A DNA stretch of 64,000 bases from Paenibacillus glycanilyticus (lineage in GTDB: Bacteria; Bacillota; Bacilli; Paenibacillales; Paenibacillaceae), in contig NZ_JAMBNP010000009.1 of NCBI RefSeq assembly GCF_023715145.1, positions 1-64,000 of the forward strand. The letters run 5' to 3'. This document shows, piece by piece, positions 1-7,935 of this stretch. The position numbers and the translations under genes were made by a program. The notes below the pieces were generated by a model. It saw nothing but the letters and a program-made list of their open reading frames with translations, ran no database searches and had not been told where the DNA came from. Position 1 is the first letter of the stretch; each line of letters begins with the position of its first letter.

Positions 1-277
1 CTTCGCCCCATATTCTACATCTTCTACAACCTTATTCCATTCAGCGGTTGTCTGTCACGAAAGAAAAAGGTTCAAAACCTACGAAAACAAGCGAATTTAA
101 GAGAATAACGATTCTCCATAGAGGGAGATTATTTTAATGCTACTCGCGGAATAATCTCCAAACGACGGTTCGGTTCAGATGAAAATGTCGCATTCGTATT
201 GTCCATGTGATATTCTTAGTGCGCCACTTGTTACCCAACCGCATCGGATCTTTAGCATATCAACGATTCTTAGAGTA
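1..277. other. Left-edge intergenic sequence with one hairpin
   Basis: I see no supportable gene here. A 10-bp perfect inverted repeat (GGAGATTATT at 124-133, AATAATCTCC at 150-159) could form a hairpin, but no T-run follows it on either strand, so I do not call a terminator. A short open stretch runs off the left edge on the minus strand and is too short to identify. Confidence 0.4.
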
Positions 278-310
278 GAGCAGTTTGCCAGTGGCAGCTG
301 CTCTTTTTTT
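278..310 (+). terminator. Intrinsic terminator upstream of the sigma factor gene
   Basis: GAGCAG (278-283) pairs with CTGCTC, with an inner TGCC/GGCA helix, followed by a run of T. It would end a transcript entering from the left edge. It is almost identical to the terminator at 2325-2357 that closes the sigma/anti-sigma operon. Confidence 0.75.
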
Positions 311-368
311 ATTTAGCTAACGGGCGTTTAAGCTCAATTAGCATTCGGAAAACATTTTTTTGATAACG

Positions 369-395
369 TGAAACCTAACGATCCTCTTATGTATC
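369..395 (+). promoter_or_regulatory. Candidate ECF-type autoregulated promoter
   Basis: TGAAAC at 369-374 is the typical -35 of ECF sigma factors. After 16 bases a TGTATC-like -10 follows (390-395), about 35 bp before the sigma factor start codon. ECF operons are usually self-activated, so the location fits. The -10 departs from the common CGTA-type core, so the call is tentative. Confidence 0.4.
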
Positions 396-429
396 TAACG
401 TATGGTTGCAACCAGAAAGGAGATTGTCG

Positions 430-978
430 ATGGATGCCGTATCGGAAGTGAAAAAAGCGCAGCGCGGAGACAAGAAAGCATTCGAAGGTTTGATCTTCTC
501 TCACAGAACGGTCATGTATCGTATGGCGAAAACGATGCTTCAACGCGATGAAGATTGTGCTGACGCTATCCAGGATGCGATCCTGAAAGCGTACCAAAAC
601 ATACGTAGCTTGAAGGAACCGAGATACTTTAAAAGCTGGTTACTGCGCATCCTCATCAATGAATGCAAACAATTGTACCGACAACGTGAAAATATAATTG
701 CGCTTGAGCTGCGTGACGAGCCCGTTTCCAACGACGACGCATTTGCACGGATCGAGGTCGATCAACTACTCGAAAGTTTGCCAGAGGATCAAAGCGCGCT
801 TCTGAAGCTGTTCCATATCGAGGATATTTCCGTACAAGACTTGGCGGCTATTTTTGAAGTGCCTGAAAGTACAATCAAGACGAGATTGCGCAGAGCACGT
901 GAAAAAGCAAAAGAAATATGGTTAGCGGAGGAGGAGCGACAGTGGAGCAATGGGAAGAAGCAATTAAACAAACGGTGA
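430..978 (+). CDS. ECF-type RNA polymerase sigma factor
   Basis: A 182-residue sigma-70 family protein of the extracytoplasmic-function class, expected to direct RNA polymerase to a small stress regulon. Region 2 is recognisable near the N-terminus (DAIQDAILKAYQNI, FKSWLLRILINEC), and region 4 helix-turn-helix near the C-terminus (LAAIFEVPESTIKTRLRRAR). I chose the ATG at 430 because AAAGGAG lies 7 bases upstream; an ATG 8 codons earlier has no such site. The next gene overlaps the end by 37 bases, which indicates translational coupling with the anti-sigma factor. The inducing signal cannot be read from the sequence. It resembles the SigV/SigW-type ECF factors of Bacillales, but I cannot assign a specific orthologue. 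Confidence 0.9.
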   Translation: MDAVSEVKKAQRGDKKAFEGLIFSHRTVMYRMAKTMLQRDEDCADAIQDAILKAYQNIRSLKEPRYFKSWLLRILINECKQLYRQRENIIALELRDEPVSNDDAFARIEVDQLLESLPEDQSALLKLFHIEDISVQDLAAIFEVPESTIKTRLRRAREKAKEIWLAEEERQWSNGKKQLNKR

Positions 979-2210
979 ATCCATCCGTACCAAGCGAACT
1001 GGAGGATCGAATCATGCACACTCTTAATCAGCTTCCTCGACAAGCACGCAAGCGGAAAATGTACTACGCACTCCCGGCGGCGGTATTGGCGGTAGTTATC
1101 CTGTTCGGCGCAAGAGCTCCAGTTTTCGCGGAAACCATACGTTCAATTCCGGTGATCGGATCGATTTTTGAGCTCGTAGGGAATGTCGGGGAACGGAAAG
1201 CCAGTCAAGACGGGCTAGTGAGTCCACTTGGACAACAGGTGGTCATTGACGGTAAAACCGTCACCTTCACGGAAAGTCTTTACGACGGATCGAGCATTCA
1301 TATCGGTTTTATCAACGATACTGGCAACTTTGAATTTTGGAACCATACTCAAATATCGATAGACGGTAAACGTCTGACGAGCTATAACGCGGATTTAAGC
1401 GGCAGCAGAACGTTGGCGGATGGAAGCTTCGCCGGTATCTATACGATTCACCCAGATCAAGAAATTCCGGAATCTTTTACACTTGAATTAAGCTCATTGG
1501 ATGACCGATCGTGGCATGTCGCGATTTCTATGAAATTACAAGGAGACGAGCATGCTTACCTCATTAATGACGCCAGAGTGTGGCAGGATATGACGATGCT
1601 TTACGATAAAACTGTTTTTAATTCATCTTCCGTAACACTTTCCATCCGTTGGTTCAGTAATGAAAAAAGGGAGCTCCCTTCAGTCATGAACTATCAAATT
1701 TTCGATGACAAGGGACGCGTTCTGCAAATATTCAGTCATAATGGGAAAGACACACCGACTGAAGACGGTCACTATGTGTACTCTTCTCAATTGAATTTCG
1801 AACGTATGGATCCCATTCCGAAGTCGCTGACCATTAAGCCGTATCTGGGAAGCGGTATGACGGGTTTGGAAACAAAACGATGGGAGGGAAAGAGCCTCGA
1901 GCTGTCTCAAGGGGAAGCCGGTTCCGTTCGGATTGAGCATATTGAACAAAATAATAATACATTTACGATGACGTTCGAAGTAGAGGGCGAGCTTACCAGT
2001 GATCGGACAAGGTATGTGTGGCTAGAAAATCAATATGGTGTAGGATATGACGTTCTTCAATACCCTCAACGGGTGGAAGGAACGGTGAATCAATATCAAG
2101 CTGTATTTACCTCGACCAATCCGAACGATGACGTCATCATCGGCACGGAGCAATTCCATCCGAGAGATTATATTGATGACCTGACGATTACAGTCGATAT
2201 TAGCAAATAA
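942..2210 (+). CDS. Membrane anti-sigma factor, DUF4179-like
   Basis: A 422-residue protein with a short cytoplasmic N-terminus of about 45 residues, one membrane segment (about residues 43-63, LPAAVLAVVILFGARAPVFA) and a long extracellular part. This is the layout of the DUF4179-type anti-sigma factors that accompany ECF sigma genes in Paenibacillus and Bacillus. The N-terminal part should hold the sigma factor at the membrane, and the outer part should sense envelope conditions. I prefer GTG at 942, preceded by GGAGGAGG, over the ATG at 918. The reading frame overlaps the sigma factor stop, and a terminator at 2325 closes the operon. The family call rests on topology and position; the target sigma factor is inferred from adjacency. 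Confidence 0.8.
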   Translation: MEQWEEAIKQTVNPSVPSELEDRIMHTLNQLPRQARKRKMYYALPAAVLAVVILFGARAPVFAETIRSIPVIGSIFELVGNVGERKASQDGLVSPLGQQVVIDGKTVTFTESLYDGSSIHIGFINDTGNFEFWNHTQISIDGKRLTSYNADLSGSRTLADGSFAGIYTIHPDQEIPESFTLELSSLDDRSWHVAISMKLQGDEHAYLINDARVWQDMTMLYDKTVFNSSSVTLSIRWFSNEKRELPSVMNYQIFDDKGRVLQIFSHNGKDTPTEDGHYVYSSQLNFERMDPIPKSLTIKPYLGSGMTGLETKRWEGKSLELSQGEAGSVRIEHIEQNNNTFTMTFEVEGELTSDRTRYVWLENQYGVGYDVLQYPQRVEGTVNQYQAVFTSTNPNDDVIIGTEQFHPRDYIDDLTITVDISK

Positions 2211-2324
2211 TGAAGGTGGCAACGTAACAATAGAATGTGATTCCAACAAATATTGAAACGGCAGCGACCGAAAAAGGGGAATTTATAATTTTGCTATATG
2301 GGAACGATATTTCAGCGAATAATG

Positions 2325-2357
2325 GAGCAGATTGCCACACGGCAGCTGCTCTATTTT
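2325..2357 (+). terminator. Intrinsic terminator of the sigma/anti-sigma operon
   Basis: GAGCAG (2325-2330) pairs with CTGCTC (2346-2351), with an inner TTGCC/GGCAG helix and a T-rich tail. Near-copy of the hairpin at 278-310. Confidence 0.8.
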
Positions 2358-2362
2358 TTATT

Positions 2363-2900
2363 AAGGCGTGCCCAGAGGCACGCATTCTCTAGTTGGTGAA
2401 AGTCCAACCGAAGGAGGGGCCAAGCCACCTTCGTAGCTAGGATACCTGCGTAAGGCGAAATCTTTGCGTAGAAGCGTATCGACGAAAGTACCTGTCAGAG
2501 ACAGGGCGAGCGACATACCAGGCCGTAACATAAAGTGAATCCTGCCGCGTCGTCAAAAAGGCCTCGCAAGAGGGTAAAGAGGAAGCCGAGTCTCGCTTAA
2601 TTGGGCGAAGGCCATGGAAGCTGTATAGAACTTGGAACAACAGCGAAGAATCCTCCGGCGTAGAGGGATCGGCATGGTATGAAAGAGGATGCGGTGAACT
2701 GGGGAGACCCTCCCCTGCACAAAGGAAAACAAAAAGCGCAGATTTCACGCTTTATACGACAAGGTATACCGAATGGACGTACTGTGGGAAGCATGGCGAA
2801 GAGTGCGAGCTAATGATTAAGTAGTCTCTATTAGATGGAACGCCGGATGCTGGGAAACTAGCACTTGGGCGGGCGGAAGGTCTCCCAGCCCCGTTACAAG
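2363..2900 (+). mobile_element. Group II intron remnant, internally deleted
   Basis: The 5' part (from about 2363, gcgtgcccagaggcacgc) carries the pattern of a bacterial group II intron domain I: a GGTGAAAGTCC-type segment, a stepwise set of short helices, and no conserved ORF. It leads into the N-terminus of an intron-encoded reverse transcriptase that stops after about 38 codons at 2818. Only about 20 bases later comes sequence resembling the 3' part of such introns (GGAACGCCGGATGCTGGGAAAC at 2838-2859 is the domain IV/V-side signature), ending near 2900. The whole RT, maturase and endonuclease body is missing, so the element cannot move by itself. Exact ends are estimated, and a canonical domain V is not clearly intact. 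Confidence 0.7.
2698..2820 (+). pseudogene. ltrA: Group II intron reverse transcriptase/maturase, N-terminal fragment
   Basis: This frame encodes RRFHALYDKVYRMDVLWEAW followed by RRVRAND and a stop at 2818-2820. That is the standard N-terminal stretch of LtrA-type reverse transcriptases, which normally continue as RANKGAAGVDG. Family members have about 420-600 residues; only about 40 remain and none of the RT catalytic blocks survive. An in-frame stop at 2695 lies just upstream. It is the residual ORF of the intron remnant around it and surely has no enzymatic function. Confidence 0.75.
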
Positions 2901-3063
2901 TATTGACAGATTCTAAACATTTTCATCCTCTGTGGTGCAGCGCTGTTTTTGCGCTGCATGGATGGCTAAAGGGGAGTAGTCTGTAAAACGTTATTGAGCA
3001 TGGCATGCTTCAATATAAGAATTTTGATGGGATAGGATAAAAGGGAGGAAGGTTCGCACAGTA

Positions 3064-3288
3064 ATGAAGATAAGCACTTTAAGCCGTATGATTGTTATAG
3101 GTGTGGCAGTGCTTCTCTTGCTGACCGGTTGCTGGGATCGCCGTGAGATTAATGACGTTGCGTTTGTGTTAGCAGGTGGCGCTGATAAAGAGGGAGATAA
3201 TATTCTAATCAGTGTACTTATCCCGCTTCCTCGGCGAGCCGGCTGCTTCACCGGTGGACTCTGTTTTCATTCCTTGCAAGTTCCATAA
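3064..3288 (+). pseudogene. Ger(x)C spore germination lipoprotein, N-terminal fragment
   Basis: The first 55 or so residues are a typical Ger(x)C start: a hydrophobic signal (RMIVIGVAVLLLLTGC) with lipobox LTGC, then WDRREINDVAFVLAGGADKE, the conserved opening of the mature protein. Full-length Ger(x)C proteins have roughly 370-410 residues and form the C subunit of nutrient germinant receptors in the spore inner membrane. Here similarity stops near 3235 and the frame ends at 3288 with unrelated residues. No A or B subunit gene is next to it. It follows directly on the group II intron remnant, so a rearrangement probably destroyed an older germination operon. It is unlikely to be functional. 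Confidence 0.8.
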
Positions 3289-3477
3289 CGATTAGTCGCG
3301 TAGTTTATGACTTATTATTTTTACATGGAATATAATTTCCCAAAGCCTCAAAATTATAACGGTCCCTTTGCAAACCTGTATGAGTACAGCAGCTTATGTT
3401 CATGCGACAACATTCTTCTTCAACAAATAGGAATAACCTTACAATTAATGGGTTTGATTCATTGCCTACTCTGCTTA
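3289..3477. other. Intergenic sequence, no supported gene
   Basis: An open frame of 75 codons (3307-3534) crosses this stretch, but it has no convincing ribosome binding site, no recognisable domain, and runs through the terminator at 3478-3522. I treat the stretch as non-coding debris downstream of the gerC fragment. Confidence 0.5.
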
Positions 3478-3522
3478 ACGGAAAAAAGCTGCCGATATTT
3501 TAAACCGGCAGCTTTTTTCCGT
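3478..3522. terminator. Bidirectional intrinsic terminator
   Basis: A perfect 17-bp inverted repeat, ACGGAAAAAAGCTGCCG (3478-3494) and CGGCAGCTTTTTTCCGT (3506-3522), with A/T-runs built into the outer stem, so it can work in both directions. It lies just after the stop of the minus-strand MBL-fold gene. Confidence 0.85.
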
Positions 3523-3537
3523 TGCTATTCATGAGGT

Positions 3538-4371
3538 TTAAGCTTTGGCAGCATTTGCGGATCCCCAAAGAGATCCAGGGTTTACTCGGTTTGGGTAAAG
3601 CTTGAGCATGGCATGGAATAAATCTAATGCGGTGTCTGTTTCTTTATCCAAACGATTAAAGTCTAACAGATATTGTTTAGTTTCAACCAAAATTTTTGGA
3701 TCATTATCATTTTCAGGGATTTTGTGCCCCGCAATAACAAATTTAGAGTTTAGCTTTATCAATCGATCAATGGTTTGGATCCATTCCTGTCGAGTACTCA
3801 ACGTTGTTTCAGCTAAATATTGATGGATGTCGTTATAAACAACATCTCCTGCCACTAGTAATTCAAGATCTGGAATCCATAACGATGTTGTATTTGCGGT
3901 ATCCGTAAACCCGGCTTCAATGATTTCCAGCCTATGGCCTTCAAGTTCAAACGAGATTGCATCGATAACATCAGGAAAAACTTGGGGCTCAGGAATTTGA
4001 TTAGGGAATAGTTTATCCCAAAAGCTTTCAATAAGACCTCCTTGTTTATAACTTTCTTTAACCGTTCCTTCCGTTGCTATTGCTTTAACATGGGGAAAAG
4101 CTTCTTTTATTTGTTTGATTCCAAAGAAATGATCTCCATGGCCATGCGTAACATAAATGTATGTTAAGTTACGGTTAAAAGACTTTATCCAATCAATCAA
4201 TTTCTGATTTTGTTCAACAGTAATGAAAGTATCGACTAATACAGCATCTTTTTCTCCATAAATAAGAGTTGAGGTATTGGAAACCCATTGAAGTTCTTCT
4301 TTTCCTTCTGGCAGGTTTCTTGTAAGGCTGTCACGTTTTACGCATAGTTCTGCGAATTGTAAGCTTCTCAT
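3538..4371 (-). CDS. MBL-fold metallo-hydrolase
   Basis: A protein of about 277 residues with the metallo-beta-lactamase fold. The metal-binding signature THGHGDHFFG (HxHxDH) is intact, and later metal ligands are likely the His/Asp residues in the VAGDVVYND and VIAGHKIPE segments. The family hydrolyses many substrates (thioesters, lactones, phosphodiesters), so I cannot name the substrate. Start: an ATG at 4380 is possible, but the ATG at 4371 lies 5 bases after AAAGGATGG and is better placed. The gene stands alone on the minus strand and ends at a strong bidirectional terminator. Confidence 0.8.
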   Translation of the reverse strand: MRSLQFAELCVKRDSLTRNLPEGKEELQWVSNTSTLIYGEKDAVLVDTFITVEQNQKLIDWIKSFNRNLTYIYVTHGHGDHFFGIKQIKEAFPHVKAIATEGTVKESYKQGGLIESFWDKLFPNQIPEPQVFPDVIDAISFELEGHRLEIIEAGFTDTANTTSLWIPDLELLVAGDVVYNDIHQYLAETTLSTRQEWIQTIDRLIKLNSKFVIAGHKIPENDNDPKILVETKQYLLDFNRLDKETDTALDLFHAMLKLYPNRVNPGSLWGSANAAKA

Positions 4372-4449
4372 ATTAACCATCCTTTAATTTAATGTTTGCA
4401 AATACTTAAACGCTGCCCCTATAAACTGCAATATGGGGAAGAGAGAGTT

Positions 4450-4488
4450 AAACGACCGTTCCCCGGTAGAATACCGTGAAACGGTCGC
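4450..4488. other. Hairpin in the 4381-4593 gap
   Basis: CGACCGTT and AACGGTCG arms with an interior containing CCGGTAGAATACCG. It could end the minus-strand alpha/beta hydrolase transcript, but the T-run is short. The rest of the gap shows no gene. Confidence 0.4.
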
Positions 4489-4593
4489 AGCTTAAAGAAG
4501 ACGTGTATTTTTTATAGAGATATAGTTGACTGGGTTATGATCACTTCGGTTGACCTTTTGTCACTCACACACGGCTTAAGTTACGCAATAGTC

Positions 4594-5466
4594 TTATAAC
4601 TTTGTTTGTGCAACAAATTCATTAACGGCTTGCGTAAATTGCTCAGTATGCTCAACATGCTCCATATGACCACCCTCCTCGAATATGACGAGACGAGATC
4701 CAGGAATCTTTTCTGCCAATTCTTTGGACCACCTTGGCCCGCAGTTGACGTCATATTCGCCGACTAGAATGAGGGTTGGCGTGGTGATCGTATGCAGGAT
4801 ATCCCGCACATCCCACTCATATGGCAGGCGGTTAGGGTCTCCGAAGAAATCGAGAACAACCTTCCATTCACCTACTTTTTCCTTAACCTTCCAGTAATTG
4901 CCGAAGTATGCAGGCAATAAGCGGTGGAGAACAGCCAACGCCGACTCTTTGTCTCTTACGTTTTTCGAATCCATCATTGCTTGCTTTGCATCTTGCGCTT
5001 CCGCGTTATCCGGCCAACGCTGAGCAAAGCTCTCGATTTGTTTGAATTGCTCCATATATAGATCCATGCCCATTGTAGGAGCACTGGATTGGAGAATCAA
5101 GCCGCTAAGTTCGCCCGGGTAATCCAGAGCGTATTGAATGCCTACGCCGCCGCCATGAGCATGACCCAGGAAATAATACTTTTGAGCTCCGATATGCTCG
5201 GCTACTTTATGTGCGAAAAACGCATACCGAGGCATACTATAGTTTCCGTCCGGAAGCATATCTGATTTACCTGTACCTACCGGTTCTAAATACACCATTG
5301 TCATTGTTTTCTCCAGCTCTGGCATCTGAAGATACTTCCAGTGAAACCCGGGTCCGCCCGAGTGAACTAAACAAACCGGGCCGTTGCCAGCTACGTGATA
5401 AACTTGCCGCACACCATCGATGAATACTTCATGTTCTCCAACTGCCAGCGGATGAGATTGATTCAT
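4594..5466 (-). CDS. Alpha/beta hydrolase-fold protein lacking the nucleophile serine
   Basis: A 290-residue alpha/beta hydrolase of the proline-iminopeptidase-like group. It has the oxyanion motif HSGGPG (residues 35-40), a helical cap, an acid residue in LVGEYD (Asp239) and the catalytic-type His in EEGGHMEH (His267). The nucleophile elbow reads GHAHGG (residues 101-106) where the family has GHSxGG, so the Ser is Ala103 (codon GCT at 5158-5160; TCT would restore Ser). The rest of the protein looks intact and well conserved. Either the protein has lost hydrolysis and serves another purpose, or it is newly inactivated. It lies 40 bp downstream of rfbD on the same strand and may be co-transcribed with it. 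Confidence 0.85.
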   Translation of the reverse strand: MNQSHPLAVGEHEVFIDGVRQVYHVAGNGPVCLVHSGGPGFHWKYLQMPELEKTMTMVYLEPVGTGKSDMLPDGNYSMPRYAFFAHKVAEHIGAQKYYFLGHAHGGGVGIQYALDYPGELSGLILQSSAPTMGMDLYMEQFKQIESFAQRWPDNAEAQDAKQAMMDSKNVRDKESALAVLHRLLPAYFGNYWKVKEKVGEWKVVLDFFGDPNRLPYEWDVRDILHTITTPTLILVGEYDVNCGPRWSKELAEKIPGSRLVIFEEGGHMEHVEHTEQFTQAVNEFVAQTKL

Positions 5467-5505
5467 TGTTAAATTCCTGCTTTCTTGGTTAATTTGAATG
5501 GCAAG

Positions 5506-6357
5506 TCACTTGCCATTAAAGCCGAACGACCTCAAAAATTCCTCTAATGCTTTACGCCATGGGCGAAAGTCTTCAAATCCATTAGCAAGAATTGCGGTAT
5601 GCGCCATTGCCGAATAGCGCGGACGAGGCGCAGGTCGTGGAAAGTCTTTTGTGGAACATGGCTTAATTTCCACTTTGAATCCACTCTCCTCCATAATCGC
5701 AACAGCAAGATCATACCAGGAACAGATCCCCGTGTTTGATGCGTGATAGATGCCATATTTCTCCGAATGGATAAGTTGTAATAAAAAATAGGCAAGATCC
5801 GCAGCATAGGTGGGGGATCCGAATTGATCATTGACTACCTCTAAGCTCTCTCGTTCCTGAGCCAACTTCAGCATGGTTTTAACGAAATTATCCCCGTTTT
5901 GCCCAAATAACCAAGAGGTCCTTACGATAAAATAACGAGAGGATAACATTTGGACAGCTTGCTCTCCGGCTCGCTTCGACTTTCCATAAACGCTTTGTGG
6001 ATTGGTAGGCGCATATTCCTCATATGGTTTAGTTGCCTCACCGTCGAAGACATAATCCGTGCTGATATAACATAGCTTTGCCCCTACACTTGCAGAAGCT
6101 TTTGCTACATTCCAAGTGCCAATTTCATTCATTCTGAAAGCTAGCTCTTCTTCGGATTCGGCCAAATCTACACCCGTGAAAGCAGCGCAATGGATAGCGA
6201 CATCTGGTTTATAAGCTTCAAATACCACTACACACTGTGTCTCATTCGAAACATCAAGCTGCTCTCTGCCAAGTCCTAAAACTTCATGACTAACCGAAAA
6301 AAGTTTGACAACATCATGACCTAACTGACCATTCGCACCTGTCACCAATATCTTCAT
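5506..6357 (-). CDS. rfbD: dTDP-4-dehydrorhamnose reductase
   Basis: A 283-residue short-chain dehydrogenase/reductase that performs the last step of dTDP-L-rhamnose synthesis, reducing dTDP-4-dehydro-L-rhamnose with NAD(P)H in the cytoplasm. The nucleotide-binding motif GANGQLGHDV is at the N-terminus; STDYVFDG and the catalytic YGKSKR (YxxxK) follow at about residues 99-132. Length is normal for RmlD. It is the last gene of a minus-strand rfbA-rfbC-rfbB-rfbD operon with gaps of about 10-15 bases. Identification is secure from motifs and context. Confidence 0.95.
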   Translation of the reverse strand: MKILVTGANGQLGHDVVKLFSVSHEVLGLGREQLDVSNETQCVVVFEAYKPDVAIHCAAFTGVDLAESEEELAFRMNEIGTWNVAKASASVGAKLCYISTDYVFDGEATKPYEEYAPTNPQSVYGKSKRAGEQAVQMLSSRYFIVRTSWLFGQNGDNFVKTMLKLAQERESLEVVNDQFGSPTYAADLAYFLLQLIHSEKYGIYHASNTGICSWYDLAVAIMEESGFKVEIKPCSTKDFPRPAPRPRYSAMAHTAILANGFEDFRPWRKALEEFLRSFGFNGK

Positions 6358-6366
6358 GGCACGCCC

Positions 6367-7362
6367 CTAACCTTGATGGCTTGGCTCTGAAGAGCGGCCA
6401 GCGAGAATGGTCATCCACCAGTCTTGATGATCCAAGTACCATTGAATGGTCTCTAAAATACCTGTCTCAAAAGGATGCTTCGGATGCCATCCCAATTCAT
6501 TGATAATCTTGGTCGCATCAATCCCATAACGGCGATCATGTCCTAAACGATCAGGAACATGCTGTACTAATGATTCCGGCTTTCCAAGCTCCTTTAGAAT
6601 CGTCTGTACAATCTGAATATTCGTCTGCTCGTTACTCCCGCCAATGTTATAAATTTCCCCGTTCTTGCCTTGATGCAGCACAAGATCAATGGCCTGGCAA
6701 TGATCCTCTACATACAACCAGTCACGGATATACAAGCCGTCTCCATAAATAGGAAGAGGACGATTGTTCCATGCATTTACAAGCATGAGCGGGATTAATT
6801 TCTCGGGAAATTGATAAGGTCCATAGTTATTCGAACATCGTGTAATGTTAACGGGCAAACCAAATGTCTCATGATACGCACGTACAAGCAGATCGGATCC
6901 TGCTTTACTTGCCGCGTAAGGACTGTTAGGATGTAGTGGTGACTGCTCGGTAAACAGCCCTGTTTCGCCAAGCGATCCATACACCTCATCCGTAGAGACA
7001 TGAACAAACTTCTTAACTCCAACTTTTACAGCGGCATCAAGTAAGACTTGTGTCCCGAATACATTGGTCTTTGTAAAAATGGCGGGGTCCACGATACTTC
7101 GGTCCACATGAGATTCCGCCGCAAAATGAACAACGATATCAATACCCTTACCAAACAAACGGTTCATTTGTTCTCTGTCTGTTATATCGCCTTTTATAAA
7201 GGAATACTTAGCGCTTCTGGGAATGGTAGACAAATTTGTTAGATTCCCGGCGTATGTTAATGTATCCAAATTAATGAGTTCATAATCCGGATAGCGATCC
7301 AGCATATAATGAATGAAGTTGCTGCCAATAAATCCAGCTCCTCCAGTGACTAGTATCTTCAT
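6367..7362 (-). CDS. rfbB: dTDP-glucose 4,6-dehydratase
   Basis: A 331-residue extended SDR enzyme that converts dTDP-glucose to dTDP-4-dehydro-6-deoxyglucose, the second step of dTDP-rhamnose synthesis. Visible motifs are the NAD-binding GGAGFIGSNF at the start, STDEVYG (active-site Thr-Asp-Glu) near residue 125, and the catalytic YAASKAG. The sugar-nucleotide segment with NITRCSNNYGPYQFPEKLIP is typical of RmlB. Length is normal. It lies between rfbC and rfbD, which it precedes by 9 bases. Confidence 0.96.
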   Translation of the reverse strand: MKILVTGGAGFIGSNFIHYMLDRYPDYELINLDTLTYAGNLTNLSTIPRSAKYSFIKGDITDREQMNRLFGKGIDIVVHFAAESHVDRSIVDPAIFTKTNVFGTQVLLDAAVKVGVKKFVHVSTDEVYGSLGETGLFTEQSPLHPNSPYAASKAGSDLLVRAYHETFGLPVNITRCSNNYGPYQFPEKLIPLMLVNAWNNRPLPIYGDGLYIRDWLYVEDHCQAIDLVLHQGKNGEIYNIGGSNEQTNIQIVQTILKELGKPESLVQHVPDRLGHDRRYGIDATKIINELGWHPKHPFETGILETIQWYLDHQDWWMTILAGRSSEPSHQG

Positions 7363-7375
7363 GACCTTATTGCTC

Positions 7376-7921
7376 CTAGAAATTTAGTTCCGCATGAACA
7401 AGCAGCGGATGCTCCCGATCTTTATCCGATAATATAGGATTTGCTGTAGGCCAATCGATACCTAATGCTGGGTCACTCCAAAGTATCCCCCGATCCAGTT
7501 CCGGAGAATAAAAGGCATCGGCCTTATATAGAACTTGCGTATTGGGAACAAGGGTGCAAAAGCCATGCGCAAAGCCTCGTGGGATTAAAAGCTGCCGTTT
7601 ATTAGTCTCACTCAGGATAACCCCTGCCCAATGGCCGAAAGTAGCAGAATGTGTGCGTATATCAACCGCAACATCATAAATTGCTCCTGTGGCTGCACGA
7701 ACTAGTTTGGTTTGAGCATGGGGATTCAATTGATAATGCAAACCTCTTATAACCCCGCTCTGAACGGACAAAGAATGATTATCCTGGACAAAAGCAGTAT
7801 CGATGCCGTGCTCAGCAAATTTCCTCTGACTGTAACTCTCCATGAAGAAGCCTCGGGAATCACCATGTACTTCCGGCTCTATTACATATAATCCTTCTAA
7901 CCTTGTAGGAATGAAATTCAT
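7376..7921 (-). CDS. rfbC: dTDP-4-dehydrorhamnose 3,5-epimerase
   Basis: A cupin-fold epimerase of about 181 residues that acts third in dTDP-L-rhamnose synthesis. The family signatures are present: EPEVHGDSRGFFMESY near the N-terminus, VIRGLHYQ with the catalytic His, and LLIPRGFAHGF. I place the start at ATG 7921, two codons inside a possible GTG at 7927, because AAGG spacing is better. The gene sits 8 bases downstream of the deleted rfbA and 13 bases upstream of rfbB. It appears intact. Confidence 0.95.
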   Translation of the reverse strand: MNFIPTRLEGLYVIEPEVHGDSRGFFMESYSQRKFAEHGIDTAFVQDNHSLSVQSGVIRGLHYQLNPHAQTKLVRAATGAIYDVAVDIRTHSATFGHWAGVILSETNKRQLLIPRGFAHGFCTLVPNTQVLYKADAFYSPELDRGILWSDPALGIDWPTANPILSDKDREHPLLVHAELNF

Positions 7922-7935
7922 TAGCACCTAACCTT

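Noticed and set aside
1..50. Short minus-strand coding frame running off the left edge
   Set aside because: Only about 17 codons are inside the window, with no start codon in frame, so no product can be supported.
3307..3534. 75-codon open frame on the plus strand
   Set aside because: It crosses a strong terminator, lacks a ribosome binding site and shows no domain.
4378..4380. Alternative start for the MBL-fold gene at 4380
   Set aside because: The ribosome-binding sequence overlaps that ATG; the ATG at 4371 has correct spacing.
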